DNA of 14,302 bases from Chlorobium sp. (GCA_028278005.1 JANQFD010000060.1:1-14302), one strand, 5' to 3'. Shown: positions 1 to 7,975, numbered from the stretch's first letter. The notes: generated from the sequence alone by a model not told the origin. Translations and numbers: made by a program.

Positions 1-597
1 GTAAGGGTCAAGCATCTTCTGGTTACATGGCTTTTCCTGACGCCTATTGCCGCAGTTTTTGCCGTATCGAAGCCCTACAGGCTTGAAAGGCTTATGACCT
101 TTTTCAACAGTGGAGACGGTCAGCAGCTTTCCTATCAGGTACGCCAGGCGCTTATCGGTTTCGGCAACGGAGGCCTGTTCGGGCTGGGTATCGGTGCAAG
201 CAAACAACGTGAGCTGTTTCTGCCGCTTTCCTATAATGACTTCGTGTATGTCATAATTGGAGAGGAATTCGGTTTTATCGGCGCCGTGGCCGTGCTCGCA
301 CTCTTTACGTTGTTTTTTATCTGCGGCCTGGTGATCGCCAAGCATGCAGCAGATACATTCGGCCGTTTTGTTGCATTGGGCATTACCATTACCATTGTAC
401 TCTATGCATGTATCAATATGGCGGTTGCCTGTCATGTGCTGCCTGCAACGGGAGTTCCCCTTCCGTTCATCAGTTACGGAGGGACGGCTCTGCTTTTCAA
501 TTCCCTGGGAGTGGGAATACTGATCAATATCTCGAGAAGGCGTCATGCATCTGTGTCTGCTCCCGGAGATGTTATGATACCCGGAGGCAACCGATGA
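1..597 (+). CDS. ftsW: FtsW, septal peptidoglycan polymerase (SEDS family), 5' partial
   Basis: The reading frame is open from base 1, so this is the C-terminal 198 residues; the first ATG at 94 is internal. FtsW is the multi-pass inner-membrane SEDS glycosyltransferase that polymerises lipid II at the septum with its cognate class B penicillin-binding protein. Seen here: hydrophobic segments, the periplasmic stretch with QLSYQVRQALIGFGNGGLFG, the conserved YNDFVYVIIGEEFGFIG, and the family signature ATGVPLPFISYGGTALL before the last membrane helix and a basic cytoplasmic tail (SRRRH). Its TGA (595-597) overlaps the murG ATG (594-596) as ATGA, so the two are probably translationally coupled. 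RodA is the main alternative, but the murG-murC-murB-ftsQAZ context favours FtsW. Confidence 0.93.
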   Translation, partial: VRVKHLLVTWLFLTPIAAVFAVSKPYRLERLMTFFNSGDGQQLSYQVRQALIGFGNGGLFGLGIGASKQRELFLPLSYNDFVYVIIGEEFGFIGAVAVLALFTLFFICGLVIAKHAADTFGRFVALGITITIVLYACINMAVACHVLPATGVPLPFISYGGTALLFNSLGVGILINISRRRHASVSAPGDVMIPGGNR

Positions 598-1694
598 AAG
601 TGATGTTTGCAGGCGGAGGAACCGGCGGCCATCTTTACCCGGCAGTAGCGATGGCTCAAGAGCTTGGAGAGCGGTTTCCCGGTACTGAGGTTTCCTTTGC
701 CGGGACCGAGAACGGTATCGAGGGCAAAGAGGTACCCCGTCTGGGTTATCATCTGCATACATTCAGGGTCCGCGGGTTCAGAAGGGGGGGCACGCCGGCT
801 GATATACTGGGCAATGCGGCAGTTCTGGGCGATTTCATGCGGGCCGTATGGAGAGCTGCGGACCTTATTAAAAGGGAGCAGCCCGATGTTGTTGTCGGGA
901 CGGGGGGATTTGTGAGCGCACCTCTTCTTCTCGCGTCACAGATGCTGGGCAAAAAAAACCTGATCCAGGAGCAGAACGCTTTTCCGGGGGTGACGACAAA
1001 AATGCTATCCCTGTTAGCAACAGAGGTGCATCTTTCGTTTCCCGACAGCCGAAAGTTTCTGAAAAGAAAAACCGGTGTCTATGTTACCGGTAACCCCGCC
1101 CGCAGTTTCAGGATGCCCGAGGTCAGCGTGGCAAGAAAGCAGTTCGGCCTTGATCCCGATCTTCCCGCTCTGCTTGTTTTCGGTGGAAGCAGGGGCGCCC
1201 GGTCTATCAATAATGCAGTAAGGGAGTGGGTCGGAGATATTCAGCGAACGTCCAGCATCGTCTGGCAGACAGGGGCGCTCGATTATGAAAGTATCAAAAA
1301 GGATTTCAGTGCATCCGAAACCCTCTGGATCGGCCCCTACATCGAAGATATGGGGGCGGCATATGCGGCAGCCGATCTTGTGCTTTGCCGGGCGGGAGCA
1401 TCGACAGTTGCCGAGCTTACAAACCTCGGAAAACCGGCTGTTCTTGTCCCCTATCCCTATGCCACCGGTAATCACCAGTTTTACAATGCCGAAGCGCTGT
1501 CGAGGGAGGGGGCCGCGGAACTTGTAGAAGACAGGAATATCGCCGGCACCAGGGTGAAGGAACTGGTGATGAAGCTTCTTATGGATGGCGACGCGCGGAA
1601 GAAAATGGCTGACGCATGTCGAAAACACGGGAAGCCCGATGCAGCAAAGGAGCTTGCGATGAGAATTGCAGGAATGGCAGAAGAGGCACAGTGA
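594..1694 (+). CDS. murG: MurG, undecaprenyl-PP-MurNAc-pentapeptide GlcNAc transferase
   Basis: Predicted 366-residue GT-B glycosyltransferase, normal family length. It adds GlcNAc from UDP-GlcNAc to lipid I on the cytoplasmic face of the membrane, giving lipid II, the substrate of the FtsW encoded just upstream. The N-terminal glycine loop GGGTGGHLYPA (residues 7-17) is the lipid-I side signature. The C-terminal half has LLVFGGSRGARSIN and the donor-sugar stretch around LCRAGASTVAELTNLGKPAV, then PYPYATGNHQFYNA. The start at 594 is chosen because the conserved loop begins a few residues later and a GGAGG ribosome site lies at 583-587, six bases upstream. The frame is open back to 408, but that part overlaps ftsW and shows no family features. 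Confidence 0.97.
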   Translation: MKVMFAGGGTGGHLYPAVAMAQELGERFPGTEVSFAGTENGIEGKEVPRLGYHLHTFRVRGFRRGGTPADILGNAAVLGDFMRAVWRAADLIKREQPDVVVGTGGFVSAPLLLASQMLGKKNLIQEQNAFPGVTTKMLSLLATEVHLSFPDSRKFLKRKTGVYVTGNPARSFRMPEVSVARKQFGLDPDLPALLVFGGSRGARSINNAVREWVGDIQRTSSIVWQTGALDYESIKKDFSASETLWIGPYIEDMGAAYAAADLVLCRAGASTVAELTNLGKPAVLVPYPYATGNHQFYNAEALSREGAAELVEDRNIAGTRVKELVMKLLMDGDARKKMADACRKHGKPDAAKELAMRIAGMAEEAQ

Positions 1695-1744
1695 GCGTTG
1701 TTTCACGCTCGTTCAAATAGGCAAAGAGGTAAATACAAGATAGT

Positions 1745-3142
1745 ATGGAGCTGGGGAAAACAAGACACATACATATTGTCGGCATAGGCGGTGCAGGAAT
1801 GAGCGCCATTGCCGAACTACTGCTTAAATCCGGTTTTATCGTTACAGGATCCGATCTGGTTGCCAACGAGGTAATCGGTAAACTGCAGGATATCGGAGCG
1901 GTGGTGGCACGCGGGCACAGTGAGGAAAATATAGCAGACTGCGATGTGGTGGTGTATTCGTCCGCAGTGGAGGCAGGCAAGAACGTGGAGATAGCTGCGG
2001 CTGAGCAAAAGGGAATCCCGGTAATCAAACGGGATGAAATGCTTGGTGAGTTGATGCGTTACAAGAGCGGCATTTGTGTGTCCGGAACGCATGGCAAAAC
2101 AACGACAACCGCCATGATTGCAACAATGCTGATCGAGTCAGGCGAGTCGCCGACCGTCATGATAGGGGGTGTTTCCGATTATCTGAAAGGGAGCACTGTT
2201 GTTGGAAGCGGGAAATATATGGTGATCGAGGCGGATGAATACGACCGGGCGTTTCTCAAGCTGACCCCGTCACTTGCCATAATCAATAGTCTGGAAATCG
2301 AGCATACCGATACGTACAGTACAATTGAGGAACTCAGGGAGGCATTTATTGCTTTTGCCAACAAGGTTCCGTTCTACGGGAGGATACTCTGTTGTGTCGA
2401 CTGGCCCGAGGTAAGAAACATTATCCCCCGGTTGAACAGGCGCCTGTTGACCTACGGTATCGAAGAGTCCGCAGATATGACCGCCCGGGATATACACGTT
2501 GAAAACAGACATACGGTCTTTACAGCCGAGTATCACAAAAAAACACTTGCCGACATCCGTATTGCCGCTCCGGGAAGGCATAACGTTCATAATGCCCTTG
2601 CTGCCGCAGCAACCGGACTTGAAATGGGGCTGCCGGTTGAAAAGATTGTTTCGGGGCTTGCTGCATTTAACGGTCTGCGACGGCGTTTTCAGATCCTCTG
2701 CGGCAGCAGGAGCGGGCCTGTTGTCGTCGATGATTACGCTCACCACCCTTCCGAGGTGAAAGCAGCTGTCAAGGCAGCTGGTGCAGGGTGGCCCGATTTT
2801 GAAATTATCGCTGTTTTTCAACCGCATCTGTTTTCCCGGACAAAGGATTTTGCGAATGAATACGGCTGGGCGCTGTCAAATGCCGACCGGATCTGTGTTC
2901 TCGAGGTATTTGCCGCGCGTGAGAATCCTGCGGATTTTCCCGGGGTCACCGGTGCGGTTGTAGCCGAAGCGGCAAGGATGGCCGGTGCACAACAGGTGGA
3001 TTATTTCCCGGAGAAAGAGGAACTCTACGCCTATCTGTCAGGTTACTGTGTGGCAGGGAAACTCCTCTTATGCATGGGCGCAGGAGATATCACAAGATTT
3101 GCGGCAAGGCTTGCAGAAAAATGTATGTCCGTGGATCAGTAA
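1745..3142 (+). CDS. murC: MurC, UDP-N-acetylmuramate--L-alanine ligase
   Basis: 465 residues, typical for MurC. This cytoplasmic ATP-dependent ligase adds the first L-alanine to UDP-MurNAc. Visible motifs are the N-terminal Rossmann loop GIGGAGM (13-19), the Mur-ligase P-loop SGTHGKTTTT (113-122), EADEYDRAFL (162-171), the central-domain LEIEHTDTY stretch, RRRFQ (312-316), DDYAHHPSEV (329-338) and FQPHLFSRT (358-366). All the ligase landmarks I can recognise are present. It lies 50 bases after murG. The frame is closed by TAA at 1730-1732, so ATG 1745 is the first ATG in the open frame. The purine-rich AAGAGGT at 1724-1730 is 14 bases away, rather far for a ribosome site. A structured 304-base gap follows before murB. 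Confidence 0.97.
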   Translation: MELGKTRHIHIVGIGGAGMSAIAELLLKSGFIVTGSDLVANEVIGKLQDIGAVVARGHSEENIADCDVVVYSSAVEAGKNVEIAAAEQKGIPVIKRDEMLGELMRYKSGICVSGTHGKTTTTAMIATMLIESGESPTVMIGGVSDYLKGSTVVGSGKYMVIEADEYDRAFLKLTPSLAIINSLEIEHTDTYSTIEELREAFIAFANKVPFYGRILCCVDWPEVRNIIPRLNRRLLTYGIEESADMTARDIHVENRHTVFTAEYHKKTLADIRIAAPGRHNVHNALAAAATGLEMGLPVEKIVSGLAAFNGLRRRFQILCGSRSGPVVVDDYAHHPSEVKAAVKAAGAGWPDFEIIAVFQPHLFSRTKDFANEYGWALSNADRICVLEVFAARENPADFPGVTGAVVAEAARMAGAQQVDYFPEKEELYAYLSGYCVAGKLLLCMGAGDITRFAARLAEKCMSVDQ

Positions 3143-3234
3143 CCGGTCGGCATGGTGATGACTGACGTGCCGAACCTCGGGTCCGGTATATGGTGTCGGG
3201 TTCGAAAAAAGAGCCGATACCGGCAGCGGGACGG

Positions 3235-3387
3235 TGATCCCGAAAAAACGTTGCAGGGACAGCCATTAAACGAATGATTGAATTGTATACACCTCTGTTC
3301 ATTGCCATGAGCTGCGAATCTGCCGGGATGCAGTGCAAACGCAGTCCCGATTGCAGGCCGGGGGAGCGTCCCTGCAAGTCGGGATCA
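3235..3387. repeat. Long imperfect inverted repeat in the murC-murB gap, with a third internal copy of the arm
   Basis: The 304-base stretch 3143-3446 lacks a recognisable gene. Its left arm is TGATCCCGA (3235-3243) plus TTGCAGGGAC (3251-3260). The right arm is GTCCCTGCAA (3368-3377) plus TCGGGATCA (3379-3387). These give 19 perfectly complementary pairs, interrupted only by unequal spacers of 7 and 1 bases. A third copy of the arm core, TCCCGA-TTGCAGG (3345-3357), lies between them in the same orientation as the left arm and can pair with the same right arm as a 13-bp hairpin with one bulged G (3378). Further upstream, 3183-3189/3217-3223 and 3192-3199/3214-3221 are two more competing stems. 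No T-tract follows, so it does not look like a terminator. It could be an RNA switch in the murB leader or a small mobile/repetitive element; the sequence alone does not decide. Confidence 0.55.
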
Positions 3388-3450
3388 ACGATGCAATTGA
3401 CGCGTGGAATCAAGAGAGGTTACCTAAAAGATCAACAGTTGAACAGATGA
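3274..3450 (+). CDS. Possible 58-residue cysteine-containing leader ORF upstream of murB
   Basis: An ATG at 3274 opens a 58-codon frame ending in TGA at 3448-3450, which overlaps the murB ATG (3447-3449) as ATGA, the same junction seen between ftsW and murG. The predicted peptide begins MIELYTPLFIAMSC and has cysteines at 14, 21, 27 and 34 (spacing 6, 5 and 6 residues), then a basic tail. I do not recognise a family. The cysteine codons sit partly inside the inverted-repeat arms, so the pattern may be a by-product of the repeated TGCA sequence. The upstream AGGGA (3255-3259) is 14 bases from the ATG and is a poor ribosome site. It may be a leader peptide coupling translation into murB, or chance. 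Confidence 0.25.
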   Translation: MIELYTPLFIAMSCESAGMQCKRSPDCRPGERPCKSGSTMQLTRGIKRGYLKDQQLNR

Positions 3451-4379
3451 TCAGTACCGAGGAACTTCGGGGTGCCATCAAGGGGCAGGTGCTTCTGGGT
3501 GAGTCCATGAAAGAGCACACAACAATGAAGATCGGCGGATTTGCTGATTTTTACGTCGATCCCCTCGACAAAGACGATCTCTGCAGAGCGGTTACACTGT
3601 TTGCACAAAGGGGGCTTCCATGCCTGCTGTTCGGCAGGGGATCGAACCTGCTTGTGCATGATGAGGGCATCCGCGGTGCCGTTGTTGTCACAACAAGAGC
3701 GTTGGGTAATTACACGATCAGTAAAAACGTCGTGACGGCCGGAGCCGGAGTATCGCTGCCTCTACTGGCAGAAAAGACATTTGCCCGCTCCCTGGGTGGT
3801 CTGGAGATGCTTCAGGGGATTCCCGGTACGGTAGGAGGTGCAATCGCAATCAATGCCGGGGCTAACGGACAGGAAATACTCGATGCAGTTTCCTGGGTCG
3901 AGATCCTCGAAGGCGGAAAACCACGGGTTGTAAGCAAGGATGAGATTGCTGCGGGTTACCGTTACTGCTCGCTTGAAGGGCATGCAATTCTCGGCGCGGG
4001 CATGAAGCTTCAAAAGCTTTCCGCAACTGAACGTGAAAAGATCGAGGTATTACGAGCAGCGGCTTTACAGAAAAGGGCGGTTTCCCAGCCTCTTTCATGG
4101 CCAAATGCCGGAAGTGTCTTCCGAAATCCTGCCCCTGAAGAGAATCCGTCCGGGCTCAGCGCCGGACAGATGATAGATGCCTGCGGCCTGAAAGGGTTTC
4201 AAAGAGGGGGGGCGGCTATTTCGGAAACACATGCCAATATCATCATCAACAAGGGGAGTGCAAAAGCTTCGGATGTTATGGAATTGATTACTCTTGCAAA
4301 AGAGCATGTCAGGAAAATGTTCGGTGTCTGTCTTGAACTTGAAATAAAGCTTCTCGGTTTTGAAAAAGCCTGTTGCTGA
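3447..4379 (+). CDS. murB: MurB, UDP-N-acetylenolpyruvoylglucosamine reductase
   Basis: Predicted 310 residues from ATG 3447. FAD-dependent, NADPH-using cytoplasmic enzyme that reduces enolpyruvyl-UDP-GlcNAc to UDP-MurNAc, the substrate of MurC. Seen motifs: HTTMKIGG (24-31), GRGSNLLV (63-70), the FAD loop GIPGTVGGAIAINAGANG (124-141), GYRY (170-173), and the substrate region with AGSVFRNP (221-228; S223 matches the family's proton-donor serine), followed by GQMIDACGLKG. A C-terminal glutamate lies in LELEIKLLG. The frame is open to ATG 3333, which would add 38 residues, but that part is repeat-derived and unlike the family. ATG 3447 lacks a clear ribosome site, but its ATGA overlap with a preceding short ORF could supply coupling. 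Its TGA overlaps the ftsQ ATG. Confidence 0.93.
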   Translation: MISTEELRGAIKGQVLLGESMKEHTTMKIGGFADFYVDPLDKDDLCRAVTLFAQRGLPCLLFGRGSNLLVHDEGIRGAVVVTTRALGNYTISKNVVTAGAGVSLPLLAEKTFARSLGGLEMLQGIPGTVGGAIAINAGANGQEILDAVSWVEILEGGKPRVVSKDEIAAGYRYCSLEGHAILGAGMKLQKLSATEREKIEVLRAAALQKRAVSQPLSWPNAGSVFRNPAPEENPSGLSAGQMIDACGLKGFQRGGAAISETHANIIINKGSAKASDVMELITLAKEHVRKMFGVCLELEIKLLGFEKACC

Positions 4380-5221
4380 TGGAAGGTTTTGTGTATGATG
4401 GGGATTCGGATACCGTCTCTGAACCGTTTGAAAACGGCACAGAGGCCGAGGCCGATCAGGACGGCCGGAAAGGCCCCCGGTTGAGGTTCATTATTGCTGT
4501 CATGCTCGTCATTGCGGGAGCATTGGCAGGGCTGGCGGTATATGCGGCGCAGTGGAAGAAAAGTTTATGGATCAAGGATGTGGTTATCAGCGGCAACCGG
4601 GTGTATCCTGTGGAGGAACTGATGCAGAAAGCCGAAGGAGTTGTGGGAAAAAATCTTGACAGTCTTGACAGTTCTGTGTTGATAAACAGTTATACTGCCC
4701 TTCCCTATGTGAAGCACACCGATGTGATCAAGGAACTGAACGGCATCGTCCGTATTACCCTGGAAGAGCGCATTCCCATGGCGCTTACGGCAAATGGGGA
4801 TAAAGTACAGGTTATTGATACCGAAGGATATATCCTGCCTTTTCGTTCATTGCCCGCACCTCTTGATGGCGTGCCGAGGGTTTCGGGGGTAAGAAAGCGG
4901 CAGACGAAGGGCGAGCGCCTTCCGAAAATGCAGGAAAGGAGTTTTTCCGTCCTCAGCGAGATGATTCAGGCTGTGGCCGCATCCGAATATGCCCGGCTGC
5001 TGATCCGGCAGGTTGCGCTGAGTGAAGAAAATAATACGTACTTCACAACGGCAGGCTCTCCCACCCGTTTTATTGTAGGTAATGGCGGGAACTACAAGGA
5101 AAAGTTGAAAAAATTCGAGATATTCTGGCAAAAGGTGGTTGCCAAAAAAGGTCTTGACCGGTATGCGACGGTGGATCTGAGATTTCGTGACAGAGTTTTT
5201 GCTGTCGAAAACAGCCAGTAA
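4379..5221 (+). CDS. ftsQ: FtsQ/DivIB-type cell division protein with POTRA domain
   Basis: 280 residues from ATG 4379, whose first base is the last base of the murB stop (TGATG), so translation is probably coupled; no clear ribosome site is visible. The architecture is a short acidic cytoplasmic N-terminus (1-33), one membrane helix (about 36-57, FIIAVMLVIAGALAGLAVYA), a POTRA domain beginning WIKDVVISGNRVYPVEEL (64-81), and a periplasmic FtsQ domain with VRITLEERIPMAL and LPAPLDGVPRVSG. FtsQ links early and late divisome proteins through FtsB/FtsL. Sequence conservation in this family is weak, so the call rests on topology, POTRA-like segments and position between murB and ftsA. In-frame TTG 4373 would add two residues. 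Confidence 0.88.
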   Translation: MEGFVYDGDSDTVSEPFENGTEAEADQDGRKGPRLRFIIAVMLVIAGALAGLAVYAAQWKKSLWIKDVVISGNRVYPVEELMQKAEGVVGKNLDSLDSSVLINSYTALPYVKHTDVIKELNGIVRITLEERIPMALTANGDKVQVIDTEGYILPFRSLPAPLDGVPRVSGVRKRQTKGERLPKMQERSFSVLSEMIQAVAASEYARLLIRQVALSEENNTYFTTAGSPTRFIVGNGGNYKEKLKKFEIFWQKVVAKKGLDRYATVDLRFRDRVFAVENSQ

Positions 5222-5254
5222 CGTGCCCGCGTATTTCTCCCTTATCATCTTGCA

Positions 5255-6562
5255 ATGGATGAAACAATGCAGAGTAGCAATATAGTTGTGGGTCTGGACA
5301 TAGGAACAACAAAAGTATGTGTTGTTGTAGCCGAGAGGGATGAAATGGGCAAGCTCAATATTCTCGGTCACGGGCGTTCGGATTCCGAGGGTCTTTCGCG
5401 TGCAACGGTTATAAATATCAATAAAACCGTTGATGCTATCAAGGCAGCGGTCGCCGATGCCGAGCGCGAATCATCGATCCGGATAAAGGGAGTCAATGTC
5501 GGCATATCAGGTGCACATGTCCATTGCATCAACAGCAACTCCAAAATAAGCGTCAATCAGTCCGGGATTGTCAATGCTTCGGATGTGAAACGCTTTCTGG
5601 AGAAAGCGGAAACCAACATCCGGTATCTGCATATCGACCATGAGATTATTCATGTTATTCCCCAGGAATTCATTGTCGATGACCAGGAGGGCGTGCTCGA
5701 CCCGATCGGCATGGCCGGGACAACCATGCGGGGCAGCGCCTATATCGTTGTCGGCATGAAAACCAAGATCCGCAATATCAAACAATGTGTGGAAAAGGCG
5801 GGCCTCGAGGTCAATGCCATGACGTTTGAACCGATAGCGTCAGGGCTTGCGGTCATGAAGGAAAACGAGAAGAAAAGCGGTGTTGTCATTATCGACATCG
5901 GCGGGGGAACGACCGAGGTCGCTATCTATATTGACGGGGCAATACGCTTTTCCGAAGTGGTAAAGGTGGCGGCCAACGATGTGACCAACGATGTCAAATA
6001 CGGCGCCAAGACGCTCTATGAGGTTGCAGAGGATCTGAAGATCAAGCACGGTTGCGCCTATACCGGCGGGGAAAGGAAGGAAGACGAGGAGATCCTTATC
6101 AAGGGTATTGAGGGCAGGCCTCAGAAATCCTTTATGAAAAGCTCCCTGAACCTTATTATCGAAGCTCGTATGATGGAGATTTTCGAGTTGATCAGAGAGG
6201 TTATAAACCGGTCCGGTTACTATGACTATCTGAATGCCGGAGCAGTGATCACCGGGGGAGGATGCCTGATTCAGGGAACCGACACCCTTGCCGCAAAAGT
6301 GCTCGGGCTTGATGTGAGGACAGGTTATCCGGAAGGTATTTCAGGGGGCATCAAGGAATCCATAAACAGCCCGATCTATGCAACGGTTATGGGGCTTGTC
6401 GCACACTCGTTCGAGAACAGTGATTTCGAAGGTACGGTGATCGAAATCCTTCCCGGTTCGAGAAAGCAGGACGGAGAGCAGACGGGGGCTGTGCCGCCGC
6501 CCGTCGTACAGGCAGGTAAAACCATTGTCGACCGGTTGAAGGACTGGTGGGAAAAACTCTGA
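5255..6562 (+). CDS. ftsA: FtsA, actin-like membrane tether of the Z ring
   Basis: 435 residues from ATG 5255; ATG 5267, four codons on, is equally possible, with GGA at 5258-5260 as a weak ribosome site. FtsA binds ATP, polymerises and anchors FtsZ to the membrane. Seen: phosphate-1 loop VGLDIGTTKV (12-21), the 1C-domain region with HVIPQEFIVDDQEGVLDPIG (133-152), phosphate-2 IIDIGGGTTEVAIY (212-225) and adenosine-motif VITGGGC (331-337). The C-terminus ends in KTIVDRLKDWWEKL (422-435), an amphipathic helix with the two tryptophans expected of the membrane-targeting sequence. It follows ftsQ by 33 bases and precedes ftsZ by 27. The region after phosphate-2 reads VAANDVTNDVKYG, somewhat different from the GGDHIT form common in proteobacteria. 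Confidence 0.96.
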   Translation: MDETMQSSNIVVGLDIGTTKVCVVVAERDEMGKLNILGHGRSDSEGLSRATVININKTVDAIKAAVADAERESSIRIKGVNVGISGAHVHCINSNSKISVNQSGIVNASDVKRFLEKAETNIRYLHIDHEIIHVIPQEFIVDDQEGVLDPIGMAGTTMRGSAYIVVGMKTKIRNIKQCVEKAGLEVNAMTFEPIASGLAVMKENEKKSGVVIIDIGGGTTEVAIYIDGAIRFSEVVKVAANDVTNDVKYGAKTLYEVAEDLKIKHGCAYTGGERKEDEEILIKGIEGRPQKSFMKSSLNLIIEARMMEIFELIREVINRSGYYDYLNAGAVITGGGCLIQGTDTLAAKVLGLDVRTGYPEGISGGIKESINSPIYATVMGLVAHSFENSDFEGTVIEILPGSRKQDGEQTGAVPPPVVQAGKTIVDRLKDWWEKL

Positions 6563-6589
6563 TGGTATTTTCAGGGAGGGAAGAAAGCT

Positions 6590-7852
6590 ATGGCGTTTGA
6601 ACTTGATCCGGGATTGTTTGAGCACGAAGCGGAGAAAGGTGTTTCAATCAAGATTGTTGGAGTTGGAGGCTGTGGAGGAAATGCGGTCAACAATATGATC
6701 GACCGTAAAATCGCAGGCGTTGATTTCATAGCGTTCAATACCGATCGTCAGGCTTTGCTCAACTCCAAGGCCCCTGTCAGGATCCAGATCGGAAAGAAAG
6801 CAACCAACGGTCTCGGTGCCGGTGCCGATCCTGCAAAAGGACGGCAGGCTGCGGAAGACGATCATGAGCTCATTGCCGATCAGTTGCGCGGTGCAGACCT
6901 TGTTTTTATAGCGGCGGGGTTGGGCAAGGGTACGGGAACCGGAGCGGCTCCGGTTATTGCCACAATTGCAAGAAACATGGGTATCCTTACCATTGGTGTC
7001 GTTACCCGTCCCTTCAGTTTTGAGGGAAGGATAAAGTCCGAGATTGCAGATGGGGGTATTGCCGAGCTGCGAAAGTATATCGATACGCTTATCGTGATCG
7101 AAAACGAGAAGATTCTCACGATTGCAGAAGAAGGGGTGAGCGCCACGGAAGCTTTCAATATGGCGAATGACGTGCTCTATCGTGCCGCGAAGGGGATCGC
7201 CGACATCATTACCAGCCACGGCCATGTGAATGTGGATTTTGCCGATGTCAAAAGCATCATGTCAGGCGCGGGAGATGCCGTGATGGGATCAGCTTCCGCT
7301 TCAGGTGAGCGCAGGGCGCTGAAAGCTGCGGCAGATGCAATCAACAGTCCTTTGCTGAACGGCATAATCCTGAAAGGTACAAAAGGCGTTCTGGTGAATA
7401 TGACCGGTGATGTTACCATGCGAGACATGTCGGATGCGATCAGCTACATAGGAGAGCAGGTCGGCAGGTCGGCAAAAATCATCAACGGGTATGTCGAAGA
7501 ACCTGATGCTACCGGTGAAATCAGAGTGACCGTTATCATTACCGGATTCAGCGCAGACAATACCGGGGGAGATGAAGAGGATGCCGATCAGGTCAAAGCT
7601 TCCGACGCAAAGGCGGCAAGAGGGCCCTATCCTGTTCAGCCGCGTCCCCAGCAGGTTCATGCCGGAAGTCAGGAACCCAGCTCCGATGAACTGAAAATTC
7701 CGACATACATCCGCAAAAAGATTTCCATTCATGAGCCCATGGAGGTCAGCTCAAAAAGCCCGGACTCGAAATCTGAAGAAAGCAACAGTGATGACATTAT
7801 TCTTAAAGCGGACCCCAATACTCCCGCATACCTTCGAAGGAGGAAGCAGTAG
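6590..7852 (+). CDS. ftsZ: FtsZ, tubulin-like cell division GTPase
   Basis: 420 residues, start supported by GGGAGGG at 6574-6580, nine bases upstream. FtsZ polymerises into the Z ring at midcell. Landmarks: VGGCGGNAVNNM (25-36), FNTDRQALL (49-57), GLGAGADPAKGRQAAE (74-89), the tubulin signature region GLGKGTGTGAAP (110-121), VVTRPFSFEG (137-146) and the synergy loop VNVDFADVKSIM (213-224), whose aspartates complete the GTPase site across subunits. The signature has lysine at 113 where GGGTGTG is usual. The linker after about residue 322 is acidic and Gln/Pro/Ser-rich, with two peptides resembling the conserved tail: DELKIPTYIRKK (366-377) and DPNTPAYLRRRKQ (408-420). Normally one such motif recruits FtsA and other partners. 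The gene ends the division cluster; 123 bases follow before the next gene, with no convincing terminator. Confidence 0.98.
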   Translation: MAFELDPGLFEHEAEKGVSIKIVGVGGCGGNAVNNMIDRKIAGVDFIAFNTDRQALLNSKAPVRIQIGKKATNGLGAGADPAKGRQAAEDDHELIADQLRGADLVFIAAGLGKGTGTGAAPVIATIARNMGILTIGVVTRPFSFEGRIKSEIADGGIAELRKYIDTLIVIENEKILTIAEEGVSATEAFNMANDVLYRAAKGIADIITSHGHVNVDFADVKSIMSGAGDAVMGSASASGERRALKAAADAINSPLLNGIILKGTKGVLVNMTGDVTMRDMSDAISYIGEQVGRSAKIINGYVEEPDATGEIRVTVIITGFSADNTGGDEEDADQVKASDAKAARGPYPVQPRPQQVHAGSQEPSSDELKIPTYIRKKISIHEPMEVSSKSPDSKSEESNSDDIILKADPNTPAYLRRRKQ

Positions 7853-7975
7853 AAAACTCTTTACAGAAATGTAACCTTGAGAGGCCTGCCGGTGAAGGTT
7901 CTTGTTTAGCGACATGTTATCTTGAGTGCGAGCCAGGCCCGGCAGTTTTCTTCTTAAAATGTTTATCGTTCAGGG

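Noticed and set aside
408..593. N-terminal extension of murG by 62 residues
   Set aside because: It overlaps ftsW in another frame and lacks family features; ATG 594 has a good ribosome site and sits just before the conserved glycine loop.
1014..1706. 230-residue - strand ORF opposite murG
   Set aside because: Shadow of the murG reading frame; composition is unlike a real protein and no motifs were seen.
3183..3223. Rho-independent terminator after murC
   Set aside because: The competing 7- and 8-bp stems are not followed by a T-tract, so they do not form a terminator.
3333..3446. N-terminal extension of MurB by 38 residues
   Set aside because: The extra residues come from the inverted-repeat region and do not resemble MurB; from ATG 3447 the protein has normal length.
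7873..7950. Terminator after ftsZ
   Set aside because: Two weak options exist: AACCTT/AAGGTT with a 16-base loop, and CTGCCGG/CCGGCAG with a 46-base loop before TTTTCTTCTT. Both stems are short or the loop is too long, so neither is convincing.
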